47,116 nt of DNA from Verrucomicrobiaceae bacterium (GCA_027485995.1 JAIXPW010000128.1:1-47116); one strand, 5' to 3'. Shown: positions 18,049-28,168, numbered from the stretch's first letter. Numbers and translations are program-made. Notes: generated by a model not told the origin, from the sequence alone.

Positions 18049-18704
18049 CCACCACCGTGCATCGAGTTGTGATTGTGGAGGATGATTCACAGTTTCGTGA
18101 ATCATTCCAGGAAGTGATCCACTCCACCGACTGCTGGGAGGTCGCTGGCTGCCACGTCCGGGCGGAGTCCGCCATGGATGAGATCCCGAAAGATCCCCCG
18201 GACGCCGTCATCGTCGATATCCAGTTGCCGGGTCTCTCCGGAATCGAACTGGTCCGTCACCTCAAGCCACTATGCCCGGAGACCCAGTTCCTGATGGTCA
18301 CCGTCTTCGAGGATGCGGATCTGGTTTTCGAAGCCCTGGCCGCCGGAGCCTCGGGCTATGTGCTGAAACGCGACGTCCATGCCCGTCTTCTCGACTCCCT
18401 GAACGACGTCCTGACCGGCGGTGCGCCCATGTCGAGCGCGATCGCCCGAAAGGTGGTCCAGCATTTCCGCCAGCCGGTTCCTGCGCAGGTGGAGGAACCG
18501 AAGGAGGAGTTTCACCTCACCCAACGCGAAACCGAAGCCCTCGATCTTTTGGTAAAGGGGTACTTCTACAAGGAAATCGCCAGCGAACTGGGAATCCGGA
18601 TCGATACCGTCGCCTTCCACCTCGGAAACATTTATCGCAAGCTGCACGTCCGGACCCGCAGTGAGGCGATCCTGAAATACATGGGGCGCTCAGCAGGGAG
18701 CTGA
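18045..18704 (+). CDS. NarL/FixJ-type response regulator
   Basis: 219 residues from ATG 18045, overlapping the kinase stop by 4 nt (ATGA), so translation is coupled. The receiver domain has acidic residues in VVIVEDD, phospho-acceptor D58 in AVIVDIQLPGLSG and the conserved lysine in GYVLKRD. The C-terminal LuxR-type helix-turn-helix is LTQRETEALDLLVKGYFYKE... TVAFHLGNIYRKLHV. It is the output of the LamG sensor kinase, probably acting on nearby carbohydrate genes. Confidence 0.93.
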   Translation: MTTTVHRVVIVEDDSQFRESFQEVIHSTDCWEVAGCHVRAESAMDEIPKDPPDAVIVDIQLPGLSGIELVRHLKPLCPETQFLMVTVFEDADLVFEALAAGASGYVLKRDVHARLLDSLNDVLTGGAPMSSAIARKVVQHFRQPVPAQVEEPKEEFHLTQRETEALDLLVKGYFYKEIASELGIRIDTVAFHLGNIYRKLHVRTRSEAILKYMGRSAGS

Positions 18705-18768
18705 TGCGGCACCAGGCCGATCTGTTTTGTCGAGAGCGTCGACTCGCAAATCATTCTTTTTCAAAAAG

Positions 18769-18802
18769 TTGGAAACTACTCCATAAACGTGGAGGTTTCC
18801 AA
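18769..18802. promoter_or_regulatory. Inverted repeat upstream of the XylR-like gene
   Basis: TTGGAAAC-TA-CTCCA and TGGAG-GTTTCCAA face each other around TAAACG. The arms match over 13 bp with a two-base bulge. No T-run follows, so an operator is likelier than a terminator. It lies about 45 bp before the XylR-like start and could be bound by that protein or by the preceding response regulator. Confidence 0.45.
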
Positions 18803-18847
18803 AAACGAATCGTTCCGGTAGGTGAATAGGCTCCAGTTCCCCTTCGG

Positions 18848-20107
18848 ATGGATTCACGCATGAATCGTTTCACAGCAGATCACGGAAATCGGAGCCTTGA
18901 AGATGTCCTTCAACATGGCACGGCCTTCGTTGCGTCCACAGGTCGCACTCTGCCGGAGACCGCAGTTCCAATCCACCAATCCAGGCAACTGTGGGTCCAT
19001 CTGGAGAATAGGGACCGGGAACTGCGGAGCGGAATCGAACGGGCGGCGTCCGAATTGAGTTGGGAAATCCACTATGGAATTCCTTCAGACCGGCAGGGAG
19101 GGGCGGGGCGGATCATCAGTGGTTCGCCAATTGAAACCCCAGAATCCTCGGGGGCGACCACCCTGCCAACCATCATCATCACCGGCAATCGCTCCGTCAT
19201 CCGTCCTCATCGGCCCGACCTGGCTCCCACCCTCTCACCCGATCTCCACCAAGCAGGCCGTCTGGCAGGACGTCATCTTCTGTCGTTGGGAGTCCCCCAC
19301 CTTGCCTTCTTCACCAGCACTTCCGACCACTGGTCCGAATCGGTCGCGCAAGGATTCTTCGAGGTTTGCTCCGGAGCAGCGGTCACGCCCCATCACATCC
19401 CGGCACCGGTCGGAAATCCCTCGCAGCGCGCCGAACAACTTCTCGCCCATCTGTATGCGCTGCCGCTGCCATGCGCCATCCTCGCGGACCACGACCGACA
19501 CGCGATCGAACTCATCGCGGCGGCCCGACATCTAAATCTCCGCATACCGGAAGATGTCTCGATCATGGGGATCGGAAATCTGGAGAACCTCCAGGAGCGC
19601 TCGACCATCCCGTTCACATCCGTCGATCTCGATCTTGAGAAACTGGGATACCTCTCAGTGCATCAACTGGAAGGGCTTCTCCGAGGAAGGGCCACCATTG
19701 GGTTCACCCAGGTTCCGCCAAAAGGCCTGGTGATCCGAACCTCCCGCAGCCCGATTCAACCGATGTTCACCGGAGTCCACAAGGCCCTGGACATCATCAG
19801 AACCTCCTACGCCCGGAATCTCAACGTGCCGTCGATTGCCAGGGAATGCGGCATGTCTGTTAGAAACCTCCATCGTCTCTATCGTTCGGTGACCGGAAGC
19901 ACCATCGGCAGGGACATCCTTCATCTCAGGATCGAGGCGGCAAAACGGAAGCTCATGATGGAGCCACTTGCCCTCGATCCAATTGCCGCAGCGGTCGGTC
20001 TCGGCAACTCACGAAACCTCTGCCGCCTCTTCCGGAAGCATCTCGGACGGACACCCGGCCAATGGCGTTCCCTCCACTTGAATCCATCTCTAACAGGTGC
20101 CGCCTGA
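18848..20107 (+). CDS. XylR-like regulator: LacI-type sugar-sensor domain plus AraC helix-turn-helix
   Basis: 419 residues; ATG 18860 is an alternative start. Residues about 45-310 follow the periplasmic-binding-like sensor fold of LacI/XylR proteins (HQAGRLAGRHLLSLGVPHLAFF, RHLNLRIPEDVSIMGIGN, STIPFTSVDLDLEKLGYLS). Residues about 315-410 are an AraC-type double helix-turn-helix (NVPSIARECGMSVRNLHRLY, AAAVGLGNSRNLCRLFRKHLGRTPGQWR). This is the XylR architecture, which senses a sugar. The N-terminus lacks a LacI helix-turn-helix. The 36-nt gap to the beta-strand repeat protein suggests joint transcription or close control. Motifs CTGTTAGA (19857) and TCTAACAG (20089) lie inside it. Confidence 0.88.
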   Translation: MDSRMNRFTADHGNRSLEDVLQHGTAFVASTGRTLPETAVPIHQSRQLWVHLENRDRELRSGIERAASELSWEIHYGIPSDRQGGAGRIISGSPIETPESSGATTLPTIIITGNRSVIRPHRPDLAPTLSPDLHQAGRLAGRHLLSLGVPHLAFFTSTSDHWSESVAQGFFEVCSGAAVTPHHIPAPVGNPSQRAEQLLAHLYALPLPCAILADHDRHAIELIAAARHLNLRIPEDVSIMGIGNLENLQERSTIPFTSVDLDLEKLGYLSVHQLEGLLRGRATIGFTQVPPKGLVIRTSRSPIQPMFTGVHKALDIIRTSYARNLNVPSIARECGMSVRNLHRLYRSVTGSTIGRDILHLRIEAAKRKLMMEPLALDPIAAAVGLGNSRNLCRLFRKHLGRTPGQWRSLHLNPSLTGAA

Positions 20108-20143
20108 CGATTCTCTGACTCCAAAAAAAATACCACCAAACCC

Positions 20144-23100
20144 ATGAAACCAAAGACCCGCTCCAACCGCCGCAACTTCCCGAAGTCCCTCGCGATCTGC
20201 CTGGCCCCACTTCTCGGCTGCGCCACGGCACAAGCCACCATCGTCATCGCCAACGACTCCAACGGCTCAGGCACGTGGACGTTTCCGGCAGGAACCAACC
20301 TCCTTACCAGCCCCTCTCCTTCCACCGTCGCCAGTCACGAAGGATCGGACACCAACTGGAGCCGGGTGATCGACGGATCCCTCGGAGACACCGGAGGCTC
20401 GGCTGCCACCAGCTGCACGCCCAACAACGGCAACGTCGTCACGTTTCCTCTCGACCTGACCGGCCATCCTGCGGGCCGGGACATCACCAGCTTCGACTCC
20501 TACTGCACCTGGGGGAATTCCGGCCGCGACAACCAGAACTACACGCTCCAGTACTCCACCGTCGCGGATCCCACCACCTTCATCAACATCACCGCCGTCA
20601 ACAACGGCACAGGCTCCGACCGCTCCACCCACAGCCGGGTGACCAATGACGCCGGATTCCTCGCCACCGGCGTCCACTCCGTCCGGATCATCTTCGGTGC
20701 CGCCAATGGCGGCCAGGAAAACGGCTACGTCGGCTATCGCGAGTTCATTGTGACCGACACTCCGAATGTGATCTCGCTCGCCACCGAAGCCACCACCAAC
20801 AACGCCTTCTTCCTCCCCGCCGGACCCAACCTCCTCACCGGAGTCACGCCTGTTGAAACTCCGGCCACCCATGAAGGCTCGTCGGGCACATGGACCACGA
20901 CCATCGATGGCAGCGTCGGCGACTACACGACGCCAACCACAAGCGTCACTCCCAACAACGGAAACACGGTCACCTTCCCGCTGGATCTCTCAGGTGCCCA
21001 TTCGGGTGGCTACAACATCACCTCGTTTGACTCCTACGCCGCCTGGGGCAGCAACGGACGCGACGATCAGCACTACACGCTTTCGTATTCAACAGTCGCC
21101 GACCCAACCACCTTCATTCCGATCACCGATGTTGCCGTTCATACCGAATTCAACGTCGCTCCCCGTCAGGCCACCCATGCACGTGTGACTGCCAACGGCG
21201 GGGTCATGGCATCAAACGTCGCCGCCATCCGGCTCACGTTCAATGGCCAGGAGAATGGCTTCGAAGGCTACCGTGAGTTCGTGCTTCAGGATACCTCGCA
21301 CAACAACATCGCCACCGAAAGCAACAACACCAACAGTTGGACATTGCCCGTTGGCACCAACCTGCTGAGCTCGGCCACCGCCTACACTCCCAACAATCCG
21401 GCAAACTCCAACCATGGAAACGGCGACGTCACCGGAGGAACCTGGAACATCCTCACCGATGGCACGATCGGCTCCGCCGGAAACCAGTCGCAGACCGTCG
21501 CGCCCTTGGAGGATGCCTCGGTCATCTACACCCTGGACACCTCCACGAACGTCAACGGCTACAACATCAGCGCCTTTGATGCCTACGCCGCCTGGGGTGA
21601 CAGCGGACGCGATGACCAGTCGTTCAGCGTCCTCTACTCCACCGTCGCGGACCCGGGCACCTTCATCCCGATCGGCCGGATCGAGAACCACACCAACAGC
21701 GGATACAACGCGACCCACAGCCGCATCACCCCGCCTTCCGGCTTCCTCGCCACCAACGTTGGGGCGGTGAAATTCTTCTTCAAGAACCAGGAGAACGGCT
21801 ACGTCGGCTATCGCGAGTTCATTGCTTCCGGCAGTGCGGTGTCCCTCGCCAGTCCCCTCACCTGGTCGGGTCTCAGCTCCAACGGCAGCTGGGTCAGCAC
21901 CTCGGACAACAACTGGACGAACGGAGTCAGCAGCGCGAACTTCACCAGCCTGGCTCCTCTCACCTTCGATGACTCCGGCACCTTCACCACCATCGACATT
22001 CCAACCGCGCTGACGGCCGCCAGCCTGACTTTCTCCGGAAACACCGCCCCCTACGTGTTCAATGGCGAACTGCTCACCGTGACCAACGACGTATCTCTGA
22101 CCGGCTCCGCTAGCGCCATATTCAACAACTCCGTCCAGGCCACTGGTCTCTCGGTCTCCGGAACCGGCACCCTGACCCTGTCGGTCGACAATCCCCTGAC
22201 CGGCAGTTCGGTGGTGAACAATGGCGTGCTCAATCTTTCAAGCGATGGAGCGCTCGGAACTTCGGCCCTTTCCCAAACAGGAGGCACCATCAACTTCAAG
22301 TCCTCATCTCCCACGGTGAACAGCCTCGGAGGCACAGGCGGCAACCTCTACCTCGGAAACTCCGCGACCTCGGGTGCCTCCGTCCTGTTTGTCGGGGATA
22401 CCACCTCGACCACCTACGCCGGCAACCTCAACGACGCCTCTCCAACCGCCATCGGCAGTCTCACCAAGAACGGAAGCGGATCGCTCACTCTAACAGGAAC
22501 CAACAACTACACCGGCATCACGACCGTCACGGACGGGGAGCTCAAACTCGGCAAGCGCCTGTCCCTCTACAACGGGAGCACCGGCTCGTGGACCGCCTCC
22601 AACCTCATCGTCTATGGCACCCTCGGCCTCCGCATGGGCGGCACGGGAGAGTTCACCAGCGCCGACCTCGCCGCACTCGATACGGGTGGCTTCGACACCA
22701 CCGCCGTGCTGAGCCTCGACACCACCAGCGGCAACACCAGCGTCACCGATTCCTTCGGAGGCGCCATGAAGATCGAAAAGGTGGGGCTCAACACCCTGTC
22801 ACTTGCAGGAACCAACACCTTCAGCAACGGAATCACCGTTGGCCAGGGTGCGATCGAAGCCGCCAATCCAAGTGGCATCTCGATCCCGAGCGATCTGACC
22901 GTCGGCAACGTCACCTTCGATGCCTGGGCGAACATGGCCTACAGCAACCAGTTCGGCTCGACCTCCCTCGTCAAGTTCAACACCGGCCCGGGAGCGGTGA
23001 ATGGAAAGCTCAACCTCCGTGGCACCAGCCAGACCATCGCCGGTCTTGAAAGCGGCAACAACAACCGCATCGCCATCGTCCAGAACGATGAGACCTCCGC

Positions 23101-24727
23101 TCCCGGCTACACCTCCAATCCCGGAGCCTGCTCCCTGACCATCAATACCGCGCCAAGCACCTTCCACAGCTTCCGCGGCATCATCCGCAATCAGGACGGT
23201 GGTGCGCTGTCCATCATCAAGACGGGAACCGGAACCCAGGAGCTGATCAACCCGCCGATTTCGAGCATCAGCTACAATGGCACCACCAGCGTCAATGAAG
23301 GCACCCTCAGGATCAACTTCAACAGCGGCTTCAATACCAGCTTCGGATCGAACATCACCGTCGCCAGCGGAGCCACGCTGAACTTCCATGCGGTTGCAGG
23401 AAACTACGCTTTCGACCGGGTCATTTCCGGAGACGGAAACATCGTCGTCGATGGCACCAATGCCGTCATCTTCTTCAACAACCAGCACACGTTCACCAAC
23501 GGCGTGACGGTGGGAGTGAACACCTTCGACGGATTCCTCGCCCTTTCCGGAAATGGCGGGGCCGGAGCAGGAAACGCAACCGGTCAGTTCTGCACCGGCG
23601 GAGCCATGATTCCCACGAATGTCATCACTGTGAATGGTGGAGCCACCCTGTCGCTCGACGGGGTCGCCCCGCTTGGAAACTCGACCATGGTGCCCGCCTT
23701 CGCCCCCTCGATCCACATCAACGAGAATTCGACACTCTACGGTGGAACCAACACGGTTGCATTCGTGCCGAACATCACCCTCGACGGAGGCAAGATCCAG
23801 ATCACCGATGGCGCCAACCACGGAGGCTTCGGCACCGATCTGACCTTCGTCGGCACCGTCGTGGTGGGCGGCAGCAGCACCGTTCCTTCGACGATCTTCA
23901 CCACCGGAACAGGAGCGAATGCCAACGCCTCGCTCGGTTCGGCAGCCCTCCCTGGCACCACCTTCGATGTCGCGAATGTGACCGGAGACAGCGCGGCCGA
24001 CCTCACGATCAGCACGAATCTGAGAAACCTGGCCAACCTCACCTCCCCGCTCGTCAAGACCGGTCCGGGCACCATGCTGCTCTCGGGAACCAACACCTAC
24101 ACCGGGGACACGACGGTCTCCGGAGGTGAGCTTACCTTGAGCGGAAGCTCCATCGCGAACACCAACAAGCTGGTGATCGACGGCGGAAAGGTCGGAGTCG
24201 TGGCTGCGGCGAACGAAACGGTGAAAACCCTGTTCTTCGGAGCGATCCAGCAGGATGCCGGCACCTATGGCAGCACCGCCTCGGGGGCCACGCATCAGGA
24301 TGACACACGATTCTCAGGAACCGGAATCATCACGGTGACCAACGGACCCATCGTCACCTATGAGGACTGGTCCCTCGCGATCACCAACCCATCTGACCGT
24401 GACCGCACCGACGATGCCGATGGCGACGGTCAACTCAACATCGATGAGTTCCTCTTCGGCACTTCACCCATCAGTGGAGAAGGCTCGCTGACCACCACCG
24501 AGACCACCGGATCCGGACTCATCATCCACTGGAGCGAGCGTATCGGCAGCGGCAGCACCTACCTCCTCCAGGAAAGCACGGACCTCACCACCTGGAACAC
24601 CAGCGCGGTGGTTCCAACCGTGGATGCGAATCAGTCGGCCCTCTATTCGGACAGCTACGTCCGCAAGCAGGCCATCATCCCGATCACCGGCGGCTCGAAG
24701 TTCGCCCGTGTTCAGGCGACTGAATGA
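20144..24727 (+). CDS. Large secreted autotransporter-associated beta-strand repeat protein
   Basis: 1527 residues with a signal peptide (SLAICLAPLLGCATAQA). Three repeats of about 178 residues begin near 35, 211 and 388 (TWTFPAGTNLLTS, AFFLPAGPNLLTG, SWTLPVGTNLLSS), each with a GRD(D/N)Q..Y/FS..YSTVADP block and ending near ENG(Y/F).GYREF. Then come autotransporter-associated beta-strand repeats (LTLTGTNNYTGITTVTDGEL near 781, MLLSGTNTYTGDTTVSGGEL near 1310). Close to the end are a calcium-loop-like DADGDGQLNIDEF (about 1424) and a final beta domain. No beta-barrel domain is visible, so passage across the outer membrane needs another system. It is probably a cell-surface or secreted adhesin or glycan-binding protein. 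Confidence 0.88.
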   Translation: MKPKTRSNRRNFPKSLAICLAPLLGCATAQATIVIANDSNGSGTWTFPAGTNLLTSPSPSTVASHEGSDTNWSRVIDGSLGDTGGSAATSCTPNNGNVVTFPLDLTGHPAGRDITSFDSYCTWGNSGRDNQNYTLQYSTVADPTTFINITAVNNGTGSDRSTHSRVTNDAGFLATGVHSVRIIFGAANGGQENGYVGYREFIVTDTPNVISLATEATTNNAFFLPAGPNLLTGVTPVETPATHEGSSGTWTTTIDGSVGDYTTPTTSVTPNNGNTVTFPLDLSGAHSGGYNITSFDSYAAWGSNGRDDQHYTLSYSTVADPTTFIPITDVAVHTEFNVAPRQATHARVTANGGVMASNVAAIRLTFNGQENGFEGYREFVLQDTSHNNIATESNNTNSWTLPVGTNLLSSATAYTPNNPANSNHGNGDVTGGTWNILTDGTIGSAGNQSQTVAPLEDASVIYTLDTSTNVNGYNISAFDAYAAWGDSGRDDQSFSVLYSTVADPGTFIPIGRIENHTNSGYNATHSRITPPSGFLATNVGAVKFFFKNQENGYVGYREFIASGSAVSLASPLTWSGLSSNGSWVSTSDNNWTNGVSSANFTSLAPLTFDDSGTFTTIDIPTALTAASLTFSGNTAPYVFNGELLTVTNDVSLTGSASAIFNNSVQATGLSVSGTGTLTLSVDNPLTGSSVVNNGVLNLSSDGALGTSALSQTGGTINFKSSSPTVNSLGGTGGNLYLGNSATSGASVLFVGDTTSTTYAGNLNDASPTAIGSLTKNGSGSLTLTGTNNYTGITTVTDGELKLGKRLSLYNGSTGSWTASNLIVYGTLGLRMGGTGEFTSADLAALDTGGFDTTAVLSLDTTSGNTSVTDSFGGAMKIEKVGLNTLSLAGTNTFSNGITVGQGAIEAANPSGISIPSDLTVGNVTFDAWANMAYSNQFGSTSLVKFNTGPGAVNGKLNLRGTSQTIAGLESGNNNRIAIVQNDETSAPGYTSNPGACSLTINTAPSTFHSFRGIIRNQDGGALSIIKTGTGTQELINPPISSISYNGTTSVNEGTLRINFNSGFNTSFGSNITVASGATLNFHAVAGNYAFDRVISGDGNIVVDGTNAVIFFNNQHTFTNGVTVGVNTFDGFLALSGNGGAGAGNATGQFCTGGAMIPTNVITVNGGATLSLDGVAPLGNSTMVPAFAPSIHINENSTLYGGTNTVAFVPNITLDGGKIQITDGANHGGFGTDLTFVGTVVVGGSSTVPSTIFTTGTGANANASLGSAALPGTTFDVANVTGDSAADLTISTNLRNLANLTSPLVKTGPGTMLLSGTNTYTGDTTVSGGELTLSGSSIANTNKLVIDGGKVGVVAAANETVKTLFFGAIQQDAGTYGSTASGATHQDDTRFSGTGIITVTNGPIVTYEDWSLAITNPSDRDRTDDADGDGQLNIDEFLFGTSPISGEGSLTTTETTGSGLIIHWSERIGSGSTYLLQESTDLTTWNTSAVVPTVDANQSALYSDSYVRKQAIIPITGGSKFARVQATE

Positions 24728-24762
24728 TCCGGGCAGGAATCCCCCCCAGGATTCAGCCCCCC

Positions 24763-24806
24763 AGCTCCCGGTGCCTCCGTTCATGGTGGCACCGGGAGCT
24801 TTCCTT
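24763..24806 (+). terminator. Rho-independent terminator after the beta-strand repeat gene
   Basis: AGCTCCCGGTGCC and GGCACCGGGAGCT form a perfect 13-bp stem around a 12-nt loop, followed by TTCCTT. It separates the repeat protein from the rhamnosidase. Confidence 0.85.
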
Positions 24807-24882
24807 CTCGTAGTCTTTCTTTCTGCCCCTCGACCCACCGCTCAACGGTTCGCCATTCTCCGTGACTGCCCACCCCCATCCG

Positions 24883-27800
24883 ATGTCCCACCCTCCCTCG
24901 GCCCGGCCTTGCTCACTCAGACCCGCCTCTTGGCTGGGGATTTCCTCGGCGGTCTGGTTCTGCCTGACCAGTTTGACCGCGACTCAAGCCCAGGCATCGA
25001 TCAGCACCTCCGACCTGCGTTGCGAGTATCTCACCAATCCAGTGGGGATCGAGGTCGTCAAGCCACGCCTTTCCTGGATGGTCGAGTCCGATCAGCGGGG
25101 CGAAAGGCAAACCGCCTATCAGATCCTCGTGGCCTCCACCGCCGCCAATCTGGATGCAGACAAGGGCGACCTTTGGGACAGTGGTCGAGTCATGGGAGAC
25201 ACCACCGGGCAGATTGCCTATGCCGGCACCGAGCTTGGTTCCAGGACCCGTTGCGTCTGGAAAGTCCGGTCGTGGGACCGGGATGGCAAACCTTCCGAAT
25301 GGAGCAAGCCCGCCACGTGGACGGTGGGACTTCTCAAGGCCGAGGACTGGAGCGCGAAGTGGATCGAAGCGAAGGTCAGGGCCAAGGTCACGCCTGGTCA
25401 GGCACTGCCGGTCATCCGCAAGGCGACTTATGAAGCGGTCGACGCCAGTGCGTCGATCGACGCCACCGAGCTTCTCATCAAGCGCACTCGTCAAGGTGAG
25501 TTCCAACTCCCGATTCAAAATGAAGTCTTCGGCAAGGACCCCGCCTTCAGAACCCCCAAACAACTGCGGGTCGAGTATGAAATCCAAGGCAGGAAAACCG
25601 TCCGGCTTTTCCCGGAACTTTCCAGCCTGCACTATCCCGAGGACCTTTCCCCGCCCCCCGTCATGACCCGCGCGACTTATGAGGCCATCGACGGCAGCGG
25701 CTCACTCGATGTGACCCAGAAGTTGAACAAGCAGGCGGAGTCGGGCAGTTTCTCATTGAAGGTTGAGAACGATGACCTCGGAAAGGATCCATCCCTGGAC
25801 CACATCAAGCGACTGAAGATCGAGTTCAGCCTCAACGGACAATCGTGGAGCAAGGTCATCGCCGAACATCAGGCCTTCCACTACCCTTCCGACCTCGTCC
25901 AACCCTCCACCGTTCCCTATCTGCGTCGCGCCTTCACGCCGGCCAAGACAGTCGCCCGCGCGGTCATCTACGCCACGGCGTTGGGAGTCTATGAGCTTTC
26001 CCTCAACGGCAAGCGGGTGGGCGACCACATCCTCGCCCCCGAGTGGACGGATTTCACAAAGCGACTTCGCTATCAGGAATACGATGTCACCTCCATGATG
26101 GTCGTAGGAACCAACGTCCTCGGAGCCCAGGTGGCGGACGGCTGGTACTCCGGCCACATCGGAAATGGGGGTTATCAATACTGGGGAAAGAGCCCGGCCC
26201 TGTTCGCCCAGATGGAGCTGACCTACGAGGATGGTAGTACTGAGCGCATCGTCACCGACAAGTCCTGGAAGGCCCACTTCAGCCCTCTGGTCTCCACCGA
26301 TTTCATGATGGGCGAGGAATACGACGCCACCAAGGAGATCCACGGCTGGGATCGTCCGGAGTTCAACGACTCCAACTGGCCGCAGGTCAATGAACGATCA
26401 GAGCCCGTCCGCGAACTCGATGGACAGGTCATGGAACCCGTTCGCAAGTTGGCGGAGCTGAAACCCAAGGCCGTGACGGAACCGAAGGCCGGCAAGTGGA
26501 CCTACGATCTCGGCCAGAACATGGTCGGCGTGGTCCGACTGAAAATCTCCGCCACTCCCGGCACCCGGATCACCCTCCGGCACGCCGAAATGCTCAATCC
26601 GGACGGCACCGTTTACACCGACAACCTTCGCGGTGCCCCCTCCATCGACACCTATGTCTGCAAGGGCGGCTCGACCGAGATCTGGCAGCCGAAGTTCACC
26701 TTCCACGGCTTCCGCTATGTCGAGTTGACCGGCGTTTCCAGCAAGCCGCCGCTCGACGCGGTCACCGGAATCGTGATCGGATCCGACACGCCCGTGACCG
26801 GCGATTTCTCCTGCTCCGATGCGCAGGTCAACCAGCTCTTTTCCAACATCACCTGGGGTCAGCGCGGCAACTACCTCAGCGTCCCCACCGATTGCCCGCA
26901 GCGCGATGAGCGCCTCGGCTGGATGGGCGACGCCCAGGTCTTCGTCAAAACCGCCACCTACAACGCGAACGTCGCCGCCTTCTTCACCAAGTGGCTCGTC
27001 GATGTCGATGACAGCCAGGAAAGCAGCGGCCGCTTTGCCGATGTATCGCCCTTCGCCGGCCCCTCGAAAGGCACCCCCGCCTGGGGAGATGCCGGAGTGA
27101 TCTGCCCGTGGACCCTTTACCAGGCCTATGGTGATCTCCGGCTGCTGGAGCGCCAGTATCCCTCGATGGTGAGGTGGGTGGAGTTCTGCCAATCCCAGTG
27201 CCCCGACTTCATCCGAAGTGGCGACCGTGGCAGCGACTACGGCGACTGGCTCTCCATCGGAGCGGACACCGACAAGGAGCTCATCGGCACGGCCTACTTC
27301 GCCTACTCCACCAGCCTGCTCGCCAAGGCCGCTGCGGTTCTGGGAAAGACCGAGGACGCAAAGGACCATGAAGACCTCTTCCAATCGATCAAGAAGGCCT
27401 TCATCGCGCGCTACGTTTCCTCAGACGGACACGTCCGGGGCGAGACCCAGTGCGCCTACCTCATGGCCCTCCGGTTCGACCTGCTCCCCGATGACCTGCG
27501 TGCCAAGGCCGCCAGTTATCTCGAGGCGGACATCATCCAGAAGGACTATCATCTCTCGACTGGATTCGTCGGCGTCAGTTATCTCCTGCCCGAACTGACG
27601 AAGGCAGGAAAAATCGACACCGCCTACCGCCTCCTGCTGCAGGACACCTTTCCCTCCTGGCTGTTCTCGGTGCGCATGGGAGCCACCACCATCTGGGAGC
27701 GCTGGGATGGATGGACACCTGACAAGGGCTTCCAGAACATCGGCATGAACTCCTTCAACCACTACTCCCTCGGTTCCTGCGGGGAGTGGCTCTACGAAAC

Positions 27801-28146
27801 GGCAGCCGGCATCCGCACCGATCCCGAACACCCCGGCTTCAAGAAGATCATCATCCATCCCCTTCCCGGCACCCGCCTCAACAGCGCCAAGGGCACCTAC
27901 TACTCCGTCCACGGCCTGGTCCGCAGCGAGTGGAAAACGGTCAAGGGCGGCTTCAAGCTCAACACCTCCATCCCCGCCAACACCACCGCCACCGTTTACC
28001 TGCCCACGCGGGACGTTGCCTCCATCAAGGAATCCGGAAAGCCCGTCTCCACCGCCGAAGGCGTCACCTTCCTCCGCACGGAAAACGGCGAGGCCGTCTT
28101 CACCATCGAGTCCGGAAGCTACGAATTCACGTCGCTGACGAACTGA
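24883..28146 (+). CDS. Secreted alpha-L-rhamnosidase (GH78) with two DUF3395-like inserts
   Basis: About 1087 residues from ATG 24883; ATG 24862 is in frame. A signal peptide ends near ATQAQA. The N-terminal fibronectin-like domain (NPVGIEVVKPRLSWMV, AYQILVAS) is typical of GH78. Two related ~80-residue blocks follow at about 177 and 261 (ATYEAVDASASIDATELL, ATYEAIDGSGSLDVTQKL, both with GKDP then a beta-strand) resembling DUF3395 modules; the second is interrupted by the canonical GH78 lectin-like part (GVYELSLNGKRVGDHILAPEWTDF). The (alpha/alpha)6 catalytic domain has YGDWLSIGAD with the probable acid (about 787-795) and TTIWERWDGWTPD with the probable base (about 940). It releases terminal rhamnose from polysaccharides. 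Confidence 0.92.
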   Translation: MSHPPSARPCSLRPASWLGISSAVWFCLTSLTATQAQASISTSDLRCEYLTNPVGIEVVKPRLSWMVESDQRGERQTAYQILVASTAANLDADKGDLWDSGRVMGDTTGQIAYAGTELGSRTRCVWKVRSWDRDGKPSEWSKPATWTVGLLKAEDWSAKWIEAKVRAKVTPGQALPVIRKATYEAVDASASIDATELLIKRTRQGEFQLPIQNEVFGKDPAFRTPKQLRVEYEIQGRKTVRLFPELSSLHYPEDLSPPPVMTRATYEAIDGSGSLDVTQKLNKQAESGSFSLKVENDDLGKDPSLDHIKRLKIEFSLNGQSWSKVIAEHQAFHYPSDLVQPSTVPYLRRAFTPAKTVARAVIYATALGVYELSLNGKRVGDHILAPEWTDFTKRLRYQEYDVTSMMVVGTNVLGAQVADGWYSGHIGNGGYQYWGKSPALFAQMELTYEDGSTERIVTDKSWKAHFSPLVSTDFMMGEEYDATKEIHGWDRPEFNDSNWPQVNERSEPVRELDGQVMEPVRKLAELKPKAVTEPKAGKWTYDLGQNMVGVVRLKISATPGTRITLRHAEMLNPDGTVYTDNLRGAPSIDTYVCKGGSTEIWQPKFTFHGFRYVELTGVSSKPPLDAVTGIVIGSDTPVTGDFSCSDAQVNQLFSNITWGQRGNYLSVPTDCPQRDERLGWMGDAQVFVKTATYNANVAAFFTKWLVDVDDSQESSGRFADVSPFAGPSKGTPAWGDAGVICPWTLYQAYGDLRLLERQYPSMVRWVEFCQSQCPDFIRSGDRGSDYGDWLSIGADTDKELIGTAYFAYSTSLLAKAAAVLGKTEDAKDHEDLFQSIKKAFIARYVSSDGHVRGETQCAYLMALRFDLLPDDLRAKAASYLEADIIQKDYHLSTGFVGVSYLLPELTKAGKIDTAYRLLLQDTFPSWLFSVRMGATTIWERWDGWTPDKGFQNIGMNSFNHYSLGSCGEWLYETAAGIRTDPEHPGFKKIIIHPLPGTRLNSAKGTYYSVHGLVRSEWKTVKGGFKLNTSIPANTTATVYLPTRDVASIKESGKPVSTAEGVTFLRTENGEAVFTIESGSYEFTSLTN

Positions 28147-28168
28147 CTCGGGGAGGATGGGCATCCAA

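Noticed and set aside
16867..18105. 412-codon minus-strand frame opposite the sensor kinase
   Set aside because: The kinase DHp and ATPase motifs and the ATGA overlap with the regulator establish the plus strand.
22799..24295. Minus-strand frame of about 500 codons opposite the beta-strand repeat protein
   Set aside because: A Gly/Val/Asp-rich mirror of the repetitive gene; no family resemblance.
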